This document shows positions 42,362-51,657 of a stretch of 64,000 bases of DNA, piece by piece. Numbering within the stretch: the first letter of the stretch is position 1; each line of letters begins with the position of its first letter. The position numbers and the translations under genes were made by a program. Source of the DNA: an uncultured Christensenellaceae bacterium. GTDB taxonomy: Bacteria; Bacillota; Clostridia; Christensenellales; Borkfalkiaceae. Below the pieces are notes generated by a model. That model was not told the DNA's origin, made no database searches, and was given only the letters and a program-made list of their open reading frames with translations. Location of the stretch: positions 1-64,000 of the forward strand of contig CAJUNJ010000005.1 in NCBI GenBank assembly GCA_910587825.1, in the 5' to 3' direction.

Positions 42362-43185
42362 AATTTAAATAATTCTTCTATGTCTTTGCGTGTAAACGCG
42401 TAATCGGTATTGCAGTAATGGCAATGCACTTTTACGCAGCCTTCTTCTTCGGTAATTTTTAAAAGCTCGTCCCTGCCGAGAGGCACTATAACGCCTTCCG
42501 TTTTTTTGCGCGAGCAGTTGCATTTGTATTCCGGAAAGTATGTGTAAATTTCTCCGTCGCGGGCAAGACCTTTGAAAAAGTTTTCCATAATTCCGTCCGC
42601 GCCGTATTTTAAGACAACTTCCGCAGGATTGACGAACGACTGCATAAGCTGTTCTGCCTTATCCATATTTTCTTCCGACGTGCCGGGCAGAAGCTGCATT
42701 ACCACCCCGCCCGCCGCTACGCACTTTCCGTCACGCATTTTTACGCCTACGGACACCGCGGTGTCAATCTGTTCGCTCATCTGAAAATACTGCATTAAAT
42801 TGCGTGACACGTCGTCGCCGACAAGTTCGCAGGTGCCGACGAACGGACGGTAAAACCCGTCGTCCTTTAAGACGGTGAGATAACCGCCGTTAAGCCTGCC
42901 GCCGCAGCTACCGTCAATGTAACCGCGGATATGCAGATTTTTATCGCCCGATACGCTTACCGTACCCGCGTCGCCGCCTGCCTTAACCGTAAGCGACACA
43001 GCGCCGCTGTCATTTTTAAGACAGCCCGACATAAACGTTGCGCAGGTTAAAAGCCCGCCCAGCGTAACCGCGGAATTTTCGTCAAGTCCGTGGACGGCGA
43101 TTGCGTCGTTTACCATTTTAGTAGTTTCGAGGACGGACAGCGAAATCTGTCTGTCGTAAATAAGCGCCTTGTAAAGTTTGTTCAT
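42358..43185 (-). CDS. hslO: redox-regulated chaperone Hsp33
   Basis: A 275-residue holdase that is activated when oxidation releases its zinc. The C-terminal redox switch has CNCSR and CHYC, i.e. the C-x-C and C-x2-C pairs. The N-terminal domain shows the usual LGGLLTCATFMSG and GYIDGSCGG-type loops. Length is standard (about 290). In an anaerobe it would protect against oxidative protein unfolding. Overlaps the methyltransferase and TPR genes by 4 bases each. Confidence 0.95.
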   Translation of the reverse strand: MNKLYKALIYDRQISLSVLETTKMVNDAIAVHGLDENSAVTLGGLLTCATFMSGCLKNDSGAVSLTVKAGGDAGTVSVSGDKNLHIRGYIDGSCGGRLNGGYLTVLKDDGFYRPFVGTCELVGDDVSRNLMQYFQMSEQIDTAVSVGVKMRDGKCVAAGGVVMQLLPGTSEENMDKAEQLMQSFVNPAEVVLKYGADGIMENFFKGLARDGEIYTYFPEYKCNCSRKKTEGVIVPLGRDELLKITEEEGCVKVHCHYCNTDYAFTRKDIEELFKL

Positions 43186-43904
43186 AACCGTGTGCAGATG
43201 AAATTAATTCTCTCCCGTTTATCTTTGCCGAGGTGTCCCTCTGTACAAACGCCGAAGCCCGCGCTTTCAAGGGCGGATACGACGTCTTGCTCCTCGTGAA
43301 TATACTGTATATGCCGTTCGTCGCCGCGGGTATAACTGCCGTCGGCATTGCGGCTGAAAACCGTTATATCGAAAACGACCCTGTCGGAATGTAGGGTGTT
43401 GAACCAGATATACGTAACCTCGTCCCTGTCTTCGGCAAAGACGTTGTTGCCCAACACGTTTTTGATTTTGTATGCAGAGCTTATGTCAAACACGAACGCC
43501 CCGCCCTTTTTAAGGCAGGAGTGAACGCGGGCAAACGCCGTTTTAAGCTTGGACTGCGGAACGTAATTCAAGCAATCGTTGACGGCGACGGCAAAGTCCG
43601 TACGGGCATTCAATTTTAGTTTGGTAATATCGCCGAGTAAAAATTCGGCGCATATGCCCTCTTTAAGCGAAATGGCTTTGGCTTTATTTAGCATTTCGGG
43701 CGAAATGTCTATGCCGGACACACTGTAACCCGCCCTTGCAAGCGCGCGCGTGAAATAACCGTTTCCGCAACCTATATCCACGCCGTGCGCGCCTGCGCCC
43801 AGACTTTTAAGCTTGTTAATTAAATACTGCGACCATTCTTCGTAGCCGCAGTCATTGTTTAAATATTCAAACCATCTGCCCAATGCAGAGTAAGAATTTG
43901 CCAT
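43182..43904 (-). CDS. class-I SAM-dependent methyltransferase
   Basis: A 240-residue methyltransferase. Motif I is GVDIGCGNGYFTRALA, followed by GIDISPEML, then DFAVAVNDCLNYV and a KKGGAFVFDISS strand. It belongs to the small-molecule or YjhP/UbiE-like group; the substrate cannot be assigned. It lies 9 bases after the DUF624-like gene and overlaps hslO. Confidence 0.88.
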   Translation of the reverse strand: MANSYSALGRWFEYLNNDCGYEEWSQYLINKLKSLGAGAHGVDIGCGNGYFTRALARAGYSVSGIDISPEMLNKAKAISLKEGICAEFLLGDITKLKLNARTDFAVAVNDCLNYVPQSKLKTAFARVHSCLKKGGAFVFDISSAYKIKNVLGNNVFAEDRDEVTYIWFNTLHSDRVVFDITVFSRNADGSYTRGDERHIQYIHEEQDVVSALESAGFGVCTEGHLGKDKRERINFICTRL

Positions 43905-43913
43905 TTTAATTCC

Positions 43914-45173
43914 TTAATTTCTAAGAAGATTTTGCGCGCTTACCTTTTTCTTTTTGCCCTTTTTACCCTCGGGTGCGGGAAGCGCCTTTTCACGTTCTGC
44001 AAAAAGTTTGTTATACTCCGCATAAACGGGGTCGTTTGCGTGCCTGCTTTCGTATTCTTCAATCTGTCCGCCGAGATTTGCACGGGCTTCTGCCAACTTT
44101 TTCAAATCTCCCCTTGTGTAAACCGCGCCGAGCGGGGTAAACACCGGCTTGTCCGCCACGGGAAGTATAGGTCTGCCGATAAGTTCGCTTTTGCCTGCGG
44201 CAAGCAGTTCGCGCGCGACGTAGGTTTGATCGGCTTCGGCTTTCTGCGGTTGCTTCGCCGTTGTCTTTTTATTCTCTTCCTTTGCAAATTCGGGAGGAAT
44301 TGCCGTATCGAAAACCCACCGGGTATAACTTGTCCAGGCAAGAAGAATAAACGAAAAACCGAAGAAAATGAAAAGCGCAAACGCGATGTACATTATTATC
44401 TGCACGGCTGTGCCTATTAAATACAGCCAGACGGGTAAAAGAGCGAAGCCAGCAAGCAGAACCGTCTGCAAAGGCGTTGTGATAAGGAACGAAAAAGCCT
44501 TTTTTAACGCCGTGCCAAAATTTACTTTATAGCTTACGCCGACCGAAAACAGCCACGCGCAGTACAGCCCGATTAAAACGGTTGCGATTATTATAAACAC
44601 ATACGCGGTTATAGGCCCCGCCCCGTTGCCGCCGCGGGCGATTACAAGGTCCTTCCAATCGCCGACAAGCACGCAGGCGTAAAACAGCACAAGCATAACC
44701 GTTACGGGGATAACCGTTTTGACATAACCCGACTTAACGCCGCAAAAGAAGCCTTTAAAGGTAAACTTGCCCTGCGTGTTAAGCAGTTTTTTTATAGAAT
44801 ACGCCCCGCCCGCGATGCCGACGGAAGCTATAACCCCCGCCGCGATAAGCACGGCGTAGAATATCAGATCTACCTGCAAATACAAATTTTCGATTAACCC
44901 GCGGGTGTCGGGATATACGGGATAACCCAAGCCCGTATTGGAGTTAAGCGGAAGTTCGTACGCCCAAATGCCTATATACAGCGAACGCGTAACCAGAAGC
45001 GTTATTGCGGGCGACAGAAAAATCAACATAAGCAGATTTATAAGCACAATCTTTCCGAAAGAGCCTTTGAAAACCGCCCAGGCTTCACCCCACCTGCCCT
45101 GCGCTTCGGGCGCGGTTCTTTTGTAATCGAAGGCAATTTCGTTGCCAGCGAGTTCCTTTACGTTCAATGCCAT
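43914..45173 (-). CDS. polytopic membrane protein, DUF624/YesL-like
   Basis: A 419-residue protein with about six membrane helices between residues 35 and 290. The early segment AWAVFKGSFGKIVLINLLML and the helix spacing resemble the DUF624 (YesL) family, though the match is weak. A soluble Lys/Glu-rich tail (about 300-419) ends in KKGKKKKVSAQNLLRN. Function unknown. It is the first gene of the hslO operon; TAAGG precedes the ATG. Confidence 0.7.
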   Translation of the reverse strand: MALNVKELAGNEIAFDYKRTAPEAQGRWGEAWAVFKGSFGKIVLINLLMLIFLSPAITLLVTRSLYIGIWAYELPLNSNTGLGYPVYPDTRGLIENLYLQVDLIFYAVLIAAGVIASVGIAGGAYSIKKLLNTQGKFTFKGFFCGVKSGYVKTVIPVTVMLVLFYACVLVGDWKDLVIARGGNGAGPITAYVFIIIATVLIGLYCAWLFSVGVSYKVNFGTALKKAFSFLITTPLQTVLLAGFALLPVWLYLIGTAVQIIMYIAFALFIFFGFSFILLAWTSYTRWVFDTAIPPEFAKEENKKTTAKQPQKAEADQTYVARELLAAGKSELIGRPILPVADKPVFTPLGAVYTRGDLKKLAEARANLGGQIEEYESRHANDPVYAEYNKLFAEREKALPAPEGKKGKKKKVSAQNLLRN

Positions 45174-45267
45174 AAAAAGTTAACCTTACAATACGTTTTG
45201 TTAAAGATGTTTAAATTATGATAACACAATATTGAAAATATATCAACTGTTTTAAAGGCGAAGCGAA

Positions 45268-46638
45268 CTATTTCGCCCCGCCCGCTTTACGGAATTTTGC
45301 AAATTCGACAAGTAAAAAGACAAATGCAATGCAAGTACTTATACACCAGCCTATCGCCCAAGCCCAGCACACGCCGCCAAAGCCCCAGCCCGCGCCCGTA
45401 AGTACGTAGACGAGAATTACCCTTAACGCAAGGTCGGCAAACGTGCTTACGGTAAAGCCGACATTACCCCCGCTTCCGCGCACGCAGCCGTCGAATACGA
45501 TTTTTGCGCCAACAACGGGCAGAAAACAGGACACAACTGTAAGATACTGCACGGAATAGCCCATTGCCTCCGGCGTAAGTTTTTCCTGCTGGATAAACAA
45601 ATTTGTGAAAAACTGCGGACAGGACACAAAAACGGCAAGGAATGCAACGCTTGTTATAAGCGTATAGCACAGCACGGCAAGACAGCCCGTCTTAATTCTT
45701 GCAAACTGTCCTGCGGCTTTGTTCTGCGAAGCGAAATTGGCAAGTCCGTTAGTCATTGCGCTTACGCCCATATTAGACATACATATAAGTTTGAAAGCCG
45801 TTGTAAAACCCGTCGTCGCATCTTCGCCGATGAGATTTATACGCTTGCTTACAAAAAAGTTGCCTACGGACACAAAGCTTTGTTGAAGTATTATAGGTAC
45901 CGAAGTAACCGTAAGTTCTTTTAAAAGACGGCTGTCGAAGATTTTCGGCTTGCCTTCGCACGGCATAACTTTAAGTTTGCGCAACAGCACGATTACCGTA
46001 AGTATGCAGGATATTGCCTGCGAAATAAAGGTTGCCCAAGCCGCGCCGTTAACGTCAAGACGGAACACGCAGACAAACAGCAAGTCAAGCCCGATATTGA
46101 GAACGGACGAAATTACGAGAAATAAGAAAGGCGTTTTACTGTCGCCGAGCGCAGAGCAGATACCGCAACCGAGATTGTACATAAACACGAACGGAAGCGA
46201 GCCGGCGTATATGTACAGATATGAAAGGCAGTCCGAAAAGTAGCTGTCGTGGACGTCAAGTGCTTTAAGCAGAAGCCTGCCGAAGCCGAAGCCCGCCGCC
46301 ATTATAACCGCGCACAGTACCGAAAAGGAAATTACGGCAGTGTTTACCGTTTCCTTGACGCGTTTTACGTCGCCTGCGCCGAAGTGCTTTGCGACTATAA
46401 CCGCGCACCCGCCGTTTGCCCCAAGCGCAAACGCAAGCAAAACGTTGATAATGACCGTTGCATTGCCTATCGCGTCAACTGAAAGCGCGCCTTCCGCCGC
46501 AAAGTTGCCTACAACCAGCAGGTCCACAAGGGAATAAAACTGCTGAACCATAGCGCTTCCGAACAGCGGCAGACAGTATAAAAGTAAAGTTTTCCAAACG
46601 TTGCCCGTTGTTAAATTTACGGTTTTGCCTGATTTCAT
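45268..46638 (-). CDS. MATE-family efflux transporter
   Basis: A 456-residue, 12-helix MATE exporter (DinF/NorM superfamily) that uses H+ or Na+ to extrude cations or drugs. Internal twofold repeat is visible, with LPLFGSAMVQQFYSLVDLLV at the start and the matching SVPIILQQSFVSVGNFFV in the second half. Monocistronic. The promoter -10 ends 8 bases before the ATG and no ribosome site is present, so translation is probably leaderless. Confidence 0.93.
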   Translation of the reverse strand: MKSGKTVNLTTGNVWKTLLLYCLPLFGSAMVQQFYSLVDLLVVGNFAAEGALSVDAIGNATVIINVLLAFALGANGGCAVIVAKHFGAGDVKRVKETVNTAVISFSVLCAVIMAAGFGFGRLLLKALDVHDSYFSDCLSYLYIYAGSLPFVFMYNLGCGICSALGDSKTPFLFLVISSVLNIGLDLLFVCVFRLDVNGAAWATFISQAISCILTVIVLLRKLKVMPCEGKPKIFDSRLLKELTVTSVPIILQQSFVSVGNFFVSKRINLIGEDATTGFTTAFKLICMSNMGVSAMTNGLANFASQNKAAGQFARIKTGCLAVLCYTLITSVAFLAVFVSCPQFFTNLFIQQEKLTPEAMGYSVQYLTVVSCFLPVVGAKIVFDGCVRGSGGNVGFTVSTFADLALRVILVYVLTGAGWGFGGVCWAWAIGWCISTCIAFVFLLVEFAKFRKAGGAK

Positions 46639-46646
46639 CGGGTTAT

Positions 46647-46675
46647 ATTATAGTATTGAAAAACGGCAAAATCAA
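46647..46675 (-). promoter_or_regulatory. promoter of the MATE gene
   Basis: TTGATT (46670-46675), 17-base spacer, TATAAT (46647-46652). The ATG at 46638 follows after 8 bases. Confidence 0.75.
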
Positions 46676-46752
46676 TCTTATACCGAAAAAATATTAATTG
46701 ACAAAAATATGGTATTTTCGCACAGTTAAAGGCAAATTTTTGAGCCGTAACC

Positions 46753-46784
46753 TGCCAGCCCTGCGCGTCCGCGCAGGGCTGGCA
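46753..46784 (-). terminator. second of two tandem terminators after the surface lipoprotein
   Basis: A long stem, TGCCAGCCCTGCGC paired with GCGCAGGGCTGGCA around a 4-base loop. T-runs are clear on the plus side and weaker on the minus side. It insulates the 1220-residue lipoprotein gene from the MATE gene. Confidence 0.75.
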
Positions 46785-46813
46785 ACCTTTTTTCAAAAAT
46801 GCAAACATAACGT

Positions 46814-46843
46814 TACCGCCCCGCGCAAACGCGCGGGGCGGTA
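46814..46843 (-). terminator. first of two tandem terminators after the surface lipoprotein
   Basis: Perfect 12-base stem TACCGCCCCGCG with a 6-base loop, 29 bases after the stop at 46873. Confidence 0.75.
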
Positions 46844-46872
46844 CTGAGTTTTAAAAATGTTGCAATAAATTG

Positions 46873-49800
46873 TTACTTTTTAGTTACCTTGAAAGTCGTA
46901 GCCCACGCATATTCTCCAGAAGTTGCGTAAACCTGTACTTTATCGCCTGCGTTAAGCGCAAGAGTCTCACCCATATTTTTGAGTTGTTTAACGATGCCGT
47001 TTACTACAATAGTAAGACCGTCATACTGATTGTCTACGAAATAATAATTACCCGCTTCTCCTACGACGTAAATATCAGAATCACCGAGAGATTTTGCCAG
47101 AGTGTAATTAGTATCGGTTTCAAGCGCAACTTCTTTGGGAGCCGCAGTTACCGTATACCGCGCAATGGGAGGTAAATCTCCTTCATTGCCTTTCGCCCAT
47201 ACGCTGAACTTATCGCCGGCTTTAAGCGTAATTGTAATAGTAGACCAATCCGGAGAAACTTCATACAACTCTTTATCGTATTCTGCCATATCCTGTTCGT
47301 TTACGCTGAATCCCGCAAAACCAACGATGAGCTGTGTTGTAACAATGTATACGCCGTCTTCGGCTACCGTAAGAACATCGGCGGTCTGTTTATAAACTCC
47401 GATATCATGGTTTCCGAGAAGATTATCCGTATTTTGCTTGTATTGGCTTACGGTGAAAGTGGTAAGATCCTGTAAGGTATTATCACCTCTTTCAACGCCC
47501 CATACTTTTAAAACATCGTTTGCGTTAAGTTCGATTACAAAGCCGTTGTGGTATCTATTTGATACAAGGCCTTCGAATTCTTCTCTTCCGGTTCCATTGA
47601 CCGAGAAATCGAGATTGCCGCTGAAGCCCGTTACGGCGTAAATATTTTTTTCGGTAACCGTAAGCGCAACCGCGCCGCCTTCCAAAGTCAGCTTATGCTC
47701 GCCCAGCAGTTCATTATTTGCCTTGACGGCATGTGCAAAAACTATTTCCGCCGTTCTTGCTTCCGCAGTTCCCGCAGCGCTGAACGATCTCGTTTCGGGA
47801 GCGGCATACAAGGCTTTATCATAGCCTGCCAAAGTATAACCGTAAGTTCTTCCGTGTAAAAGTTTTACCGTAAATTGACCGTTTTCATCGGTTGTGTATT
47901 CCTTTCCTTCTATCGTAACCTTGACGTTTGCAAGAGCGTCGCCGTGAGTTACTTCTTCGCTTTCATTGTCTTCCGGAACGGGGGCGTATACAGTTACGGT
48001 ATAGTCGAAATATACACCCAACCTGATTGTGTATTCATTTCTTCCGAAAACGGTAGTCAAATCCGACGAGAAAACATAATTGGTATCGGTCAAAACGGGG
48101 ACAATATCATAACCCGTTAAAGGTTTAACGTCTGCAAAAGTAACAACGCCGTTTTCGTCGGAAGTACCCGTTGAAATCTGGGTAAATGCGCCCGACTGGT
48201 CATACGTGCCTAAATTTACAGTAATGCCCGCGGGTTTACCGCCTGTGGTGTCCGTTAAAGTAACCTTATAATCTACGTTTTCTATTTTCGTTACCGTAAC
48301 CGTAGGCACAAGATCGTATTCGCCGCCCGCATAAGTTACTGAAAGTTTGATATAAACCGTACCTGCTTCTGCGGGGACAGAATACGAGTTCCCCCTTTTG
48401 CCGCCCAAACTCTGTTTACAATCTTTGTCCGCATAGAAGTCGATCCTTTGCGACAGATATGCCGACGTATTATTATTTATTGCAAAAGTTACAGTGCTGT
48501 ATTCCGATAATACTACTTTATAGTATAATTCAAAAGCTACCGAACCTTTAATTGCATTCGCAGGTGTTCCGGACTCAAGCGGTATTGCCGTTGCGGGATT
48601 GAGACCGGCGTCGCTTTCGTTCATTGCGCGCAATACAAACGAACTCTGAGACTCTTGGCTTGTCGCATTATACTCGAAATAATAATCTTTTCCGCCCGTA
48701 AGATTGAGTATTACACGCCCGCCATTATTGACGGAAGCAAATTCATTGCTAAGCTGTTCGGTAAATGAAGGATTTTCATAAACAGTAATGTGGAGGCCAC
48801 CAGTCAAAGCAAGGACTGCGGTTTCGTCCGTTGCGGGAGTATATTTGAAATACGCTACGCCGTCGACAGCCCTTTCAATCGTATTATCGCTAAGCTCGTT
48901 AATCTCATACGCCGTTGCAAGCCACTTTCCTGCGCCGTATTCTATACCGGCGGTGAAATTGACCTCACCCGAAGTATTGGCAGCTGAAGGACGTGCAATA
49001 AGCGAATAATTTGCATATTTGTTAAGATTTGGTATAACTTCACCAGAAACTACGTTATGTTCCGTATCGCCCATAACTACGGCAAGGGTTGTATCCTCTC
49101 CGAAAGTAAAAATCAGGTCTCCGGGATTATTGTTTTCAGTAAGCGCCACGTGTTTGAATGTGAAGTAATACTTGCCATCTATCGCCGTTGCGGTGTTCTT
49201 GCCCGGCTTTACGGCAATGGGGTTATCTGCGGTACCTCTTGCAGGAACACTGCCGGTAGTTACGTTAACCTGCATATACAGGGGATCGGGTCTGGCGGAA
49301 CCCGTATCGCTTCCGGTCATCATAAGTTCAACTTCTTTAAACTCACTGTTAGCTATAACAAAGCAATCCGGACTATTGTAATAATAGTATCTTGAATTAA
49401 TTAAAATGTTGCCGGTTGTAAACGAGAAATTGTATTTGGCATCTTCGCCCTCTTTGCCGACTGTGATATGTTTAACTTCATTTAACTCCCAAGTACCGTT
49501 ACCCTCCCAATCGTTAAATTCCGCAGCGTATTTGCCCTCATGGTCGATATTATCGCCCTCGTTTAAAATTTTTGCAAGCGTGATGTTGAAAGAGGTACTT
49601 TCAACCGAAGTGTATACCGCAAAATAATGATAATCGTCGCCGTATCCGCTGAGATTTACGGGATATTTGCCAAATTCACCGAATCCGGTAACCTTTATTT
49701 TACCGTTCTCGTCCGTTTCTCCGTGGGCGCCGTTAATGGTAACCGTTACACCTTCAAGCGGGGTTGAGCCGTCTTCCGCATATACGGTTACGTTATAACC

Positions 49801-50535
49801 GAGCTGGGGTAATACGACAACCTCGGCGTGACCGTCCCTAATGCAAGTGCGGTAACCTATGCCGTCACTTTCGGAAGTGGGCGCAATAACCGTAACCACT
49901 TCGCCGTAAGTATGTACGTGGAACGCTCCGGGAAGGTTTATTACGGTAGGCCGCTTTGAAGAGTCGGTATAAGTTACCGTAAGCGTCGTACCGTCTGTGC
50001 TAAGCGAAATGTCCGCAATGCCTACGCCCTGTCCGCCCGCAAGCGAAGCAAGCCACTGCGCCTCGTCCATAACAAGCGCGTCGGGGTTCTCTTTCTTTGT
50101 TTCTTCAACATAAATTTCGTATGCCGACTTACCGTTTGTTCCCTTTGTGCCGACAAGCGAAGCAAGCCACTGCGCTTCGTCGCCTTCATATTCGGGATTG
50201 GCTTCACAGTACTGCTCGTAAGCCGAAAGGCCGTTTTCGCCCACAAGCGAAGCAAGCCACTGCGCCTGTGTACCGGTAAAACCGTTTTCCACCGCTATTT
50301 CGTAAGCCGATTTTCCGTTTGCGCCGGGCTGTCCGTCGTTACCGCCGTTTACAAGAATGCTTTCAAGCCACTTTTCGTAAGTTAACGCATTCTCGCCCGC
50401 GTTTTGCGCATAGGTCTGGTAAAGGGAGTAAATGGCGCTGTCGTGCTTATCACCGCCGCAAGCCGACAAACCGACTGCAAGCGTAGAAGCGCAAGTTAAC
50501 GACAAAAGCGCGATTAACAATCTCTTCTTTTTCAT
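46873..50535 (-). CDS. large repeat-bearing surface lipoprotein
   Basis: A 1220-residue predicted lipoprotein: signal with lipobox LSAC at about 23-26, then three or four repeats of about 30-35 residues with the pattern (K/L)SAYE...(E/D)AQWLASL(V/A)G joined by Gly/Asn linkers (residues about 40-165). Next is one His-Tyr...Cys module like those of the giant protein at 17937. The rest is built of beta-sandwich-like units, including two TDENGK/TDENGQ carboxypeptidase-regulatory-type segments and Pro/Gly loops. It is probably an extracellular adhesin or scaffold; the function is unknown to me. AAGGAG precedes the ATG and a good promoter is visible. Confidence 0.82.
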   Translation of the reverse strand: MKKKRLLIALLSLTCASTLAVGLSACGGDKHDSAIYSLYQTYAQNAGENALTYEKWLESILVNGGNDGQPGANGKSAYEIAVENGFTGTQAQWLASLVGENGLSAYEQYCEANPEYEGDEAQWLASLVGTKGTNGKSAYEIYVEETKKENPDALVMDEAQWLASLAGGQGVGIADISLSTDGTTLTVTYTDSSKRPTVINLPGAFHVHTYGEVVTVIAPTSESDGIGYRTCIRDGHAEVVVLPQLGYNVTVYAEDGSTPLEGVTVTINGAHGETDENGKIKVTGFGEFGKYPVNLSGYGDDYHYFAVYTSVESTSFNITLAKILNEGDNIDHEGKYAAEFNDWEGNGTWELNEVKHITVGKEGEDAKYNFSFTTGNILINSRYYYYNSPDCFVIANSEFKEVELMMTGSDTGSARPDPLYMQVNVTTGSVPARGTADNPIAVKPGKNTATAIDGKYYFTFKHVALTENNNPGDLIFTFGEDTTLAVVMGDTEHNVVSGEVIPNLNKYANYSLIARPSAANTSGEVNFTAGIEYGAGKWLATAYEINELSDNTIERAVDGVAYFKYTPATDETAVLALTGGLHITVYENPSFTEQLSNEFASVNNGGRVILNLTGGKDYYFEYNATSQESQSSFVLRAMNESDAGLNPATAIPLESGTPANAIKGSVAFELYYKVVLSEYSTVTFAINNNTSAYLSQRIDFYADKDCKQSLGGKRGNSYSVPAEAGTVYIKLSVTYAGGEYDLVPTVTVTKIENVDYKVTLTDTTGGKPAGITVNLGTYDQSGAFTQISTGTSDENGVVTFADVKPLTGYDIVPVLTDTNYVFSSDLTTVFGRNEYTIRLGVYFDYTVTVYAPVPEDNESEEVTHGDALANVKVTIEGKEYTTDENGQFTVKLLHGRTYGYTLAGYDKALYAAPETRSFSAAGTAEARTAEIVFAHAVKANNELLGEHKLTLEGGAVALTVTEKNIYAVTGFSGNLDFSVNGTGREEFEGLVSNRYHNGFVIELNANDVLKVWGVERGDNTLQDLTTFTVSQYKQNTDNLLGNHDIGVYKQTADVLTVAEDGVYIVTTQLIVGFAGFSVNEQDMAEYDKELYEVSPDWSTITITLKAGDKFSVWAKGNEGDLPPIARYTVTAAPKEVALETDTNYTLAKSLGDSDIYVVGEAGNYYFVDNQYDGLTIVVNGIVKQLKNMGETLALNAGDKVQVYATSGEYAWATTFKVTKK
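50036..50272. repeat. in-gene repeats encoding AQWLASL units
   Basis: A 20-base word (AGCGAAGCAAGCCACTGCGC or one-base variants) recurs about every 85-115 bases at roughly 50040, 50157 and 50244. These are the conserved ends of the surface-protein repeats, not a CRISPR array. They could vary in number by recombination. Confidence 0.7.
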
Positions 50536-50646
50536 AGTTGTTCTCCTTTTTGTTTTGCGGAAAAGCCGTCTTCGGATTCTGTTTTGGCGATAAAAGCAAG
50601 TAGGAACGCTAAACCGATTTTCCGTATAATTATTTATATTACAGGT

Positions 50647-50675
50647 ATTATATCACTAAACTTTCACAAAATCAA
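50647..50675 (-). promoter_or_regulatory. promoter of the repeat-bearing lipoprotein
   Basis: TTGATT (50670-50675), 17-base spacer, TATAAT (50647-50652); leader about 105 bases. It lies in the 309-base gap 50536-50844, which otherwise holds only the sigG terminator and AT-rich DNA. Confidence 0.7.
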
Positions 50676-50810
50676 GGGGTTTTTGCATAAAAATTAAATT
50701 TTATAAGTTTATACGGTATAAATATTAATTATGCGACACTTTTTACGCATAAAATTTACTTAATATTTCTGCATTGCCAATATAATGCAACCTTGAAATT
50801 TTAATAATAA

Positions 50811-50842
50811 AAATAAAATCCCCTGCGTCGGGGATTTTATTT
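50811..50842. terminator. terminator after sigG
   Basis: Perfect 13-base stem AAATAAAATCCCC with a 6-base loop and T-runs on both sides, immediately after the sigG stop at 50845. Confidence 0.9.
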
Positions 50843-50844
50843 TT

Positions 50845-51615
50845 TTAAGATATACAGCCCTTAATTTGTTTTAACGCCGTTTTTTCAAGGCGGGATACCT
50901 GCGCCTGTGATATGCCGACTTCGCGGGAAATTTCGGTTTGCGTCTTACCCTCGAAGTACCTTAAATAAAGTATCTTCTTCTCCCTGCCTTCAAGGCGTGA
51001 AATCGCCTCGTAAAGCGCGGCTTTTTCAGTCCACACCTCGTCGTTGTTCTTGACGTCGAAAATCTGGTCCATCAAAAGCAGCGTGTCGCCCGATTTATTG
51101 TACACGGGCTCGTACAAAGACACGGGGTCTGAAATCGCATCCAAAGCGTATGCAACTTCGGATACGGCAATGTTCATTTCCCTTGCTATTTTGTCGTAAG
51201 TCACGTCCTCGTCGTCGACTTCCAATTTTTCGCGTACTTTCAATACCTGATACGCCGTGTCGCGTATGCTTCTTGAAACGCGCAAGCTGTTGCCGTCCCT
51301 CAAATATCTCTTTATTTCCCCTAAAATCATAGGAACGGCGTAAGTGGAAAATCTTACCCCGACGGACACGTCAAAGTTGTCTATTGCTTTGATAAGCCCC
51401 ACGCAACCTGCCTGAAATACGTCGTCGGCATTGGCGTTTTTTGCCCAAAACCTTCTTACAAGCGACAAAACAAGCCTGAGGTTGCCTGTTATAAAACGCT
51501 CGCGCGCGCGTTCGTCGCCCGCTTTCAGCGCAAGCATAAGCTCCTGCTGTTCCTTTGCGGACAGCAACGGAAGCCCCGAAGTGTCCACTCCGCAAATTAC
51601 TACTTTCTGTAACAT
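50845..51615 (-). CDS. sigG: forespore sigma factor SigG
   Basis: A 256-residue sigma-70-type factor directing late forespore transcription. The start KVVICGVDTSGLPLLSAKEQ is a SigG signature. Region 2 is in NLRLVLSLVRRFWAKNANADD through FDVSVGVRFSTYAVPMILGE, and region 4 in GKTQTEISREVGISQAQVSR. Full length. It follows sigE by 42 bases with a GGGGGG ribosome site, the conserved spoIIGA-sigE-sigG order. Confidence 0.96.
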   Translation of the reverse strand: MLQKVVICGVDTSGLPLLSAKEQQELMLALKAGDERARERFITGNLRLVLSLVRRFWAKNANADDVFQAGCVGLIKAIDNFDVSVGVRFSTYAVPMILGEIKRYLRDGNSLRVSRSIRDTAYQVLKVREKLEVDDEDVTYDKIAREMNIAVSEVAYALDAISDPVSLYEPVYNKSGDTLLLMDQIFDVKNNDEVWTEKAALYEAISRLEGREKKILYLRYFEGKTQTEISREVGISQAQVSRLEKTALKQIKGCIS

Positions 51616-51657
51616 ATTTAACCCCCCTTTTCGGAATATGTACAGAAGTTGTTGCGG

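Noticed and set aside
50036..50272. Regularly spaced direct repeats resembling a small CRISPR array
   Set aside because: The units are in frame within a lipoprotein gene, the spacers also encode the repeat pattern, and no cas genes are present.
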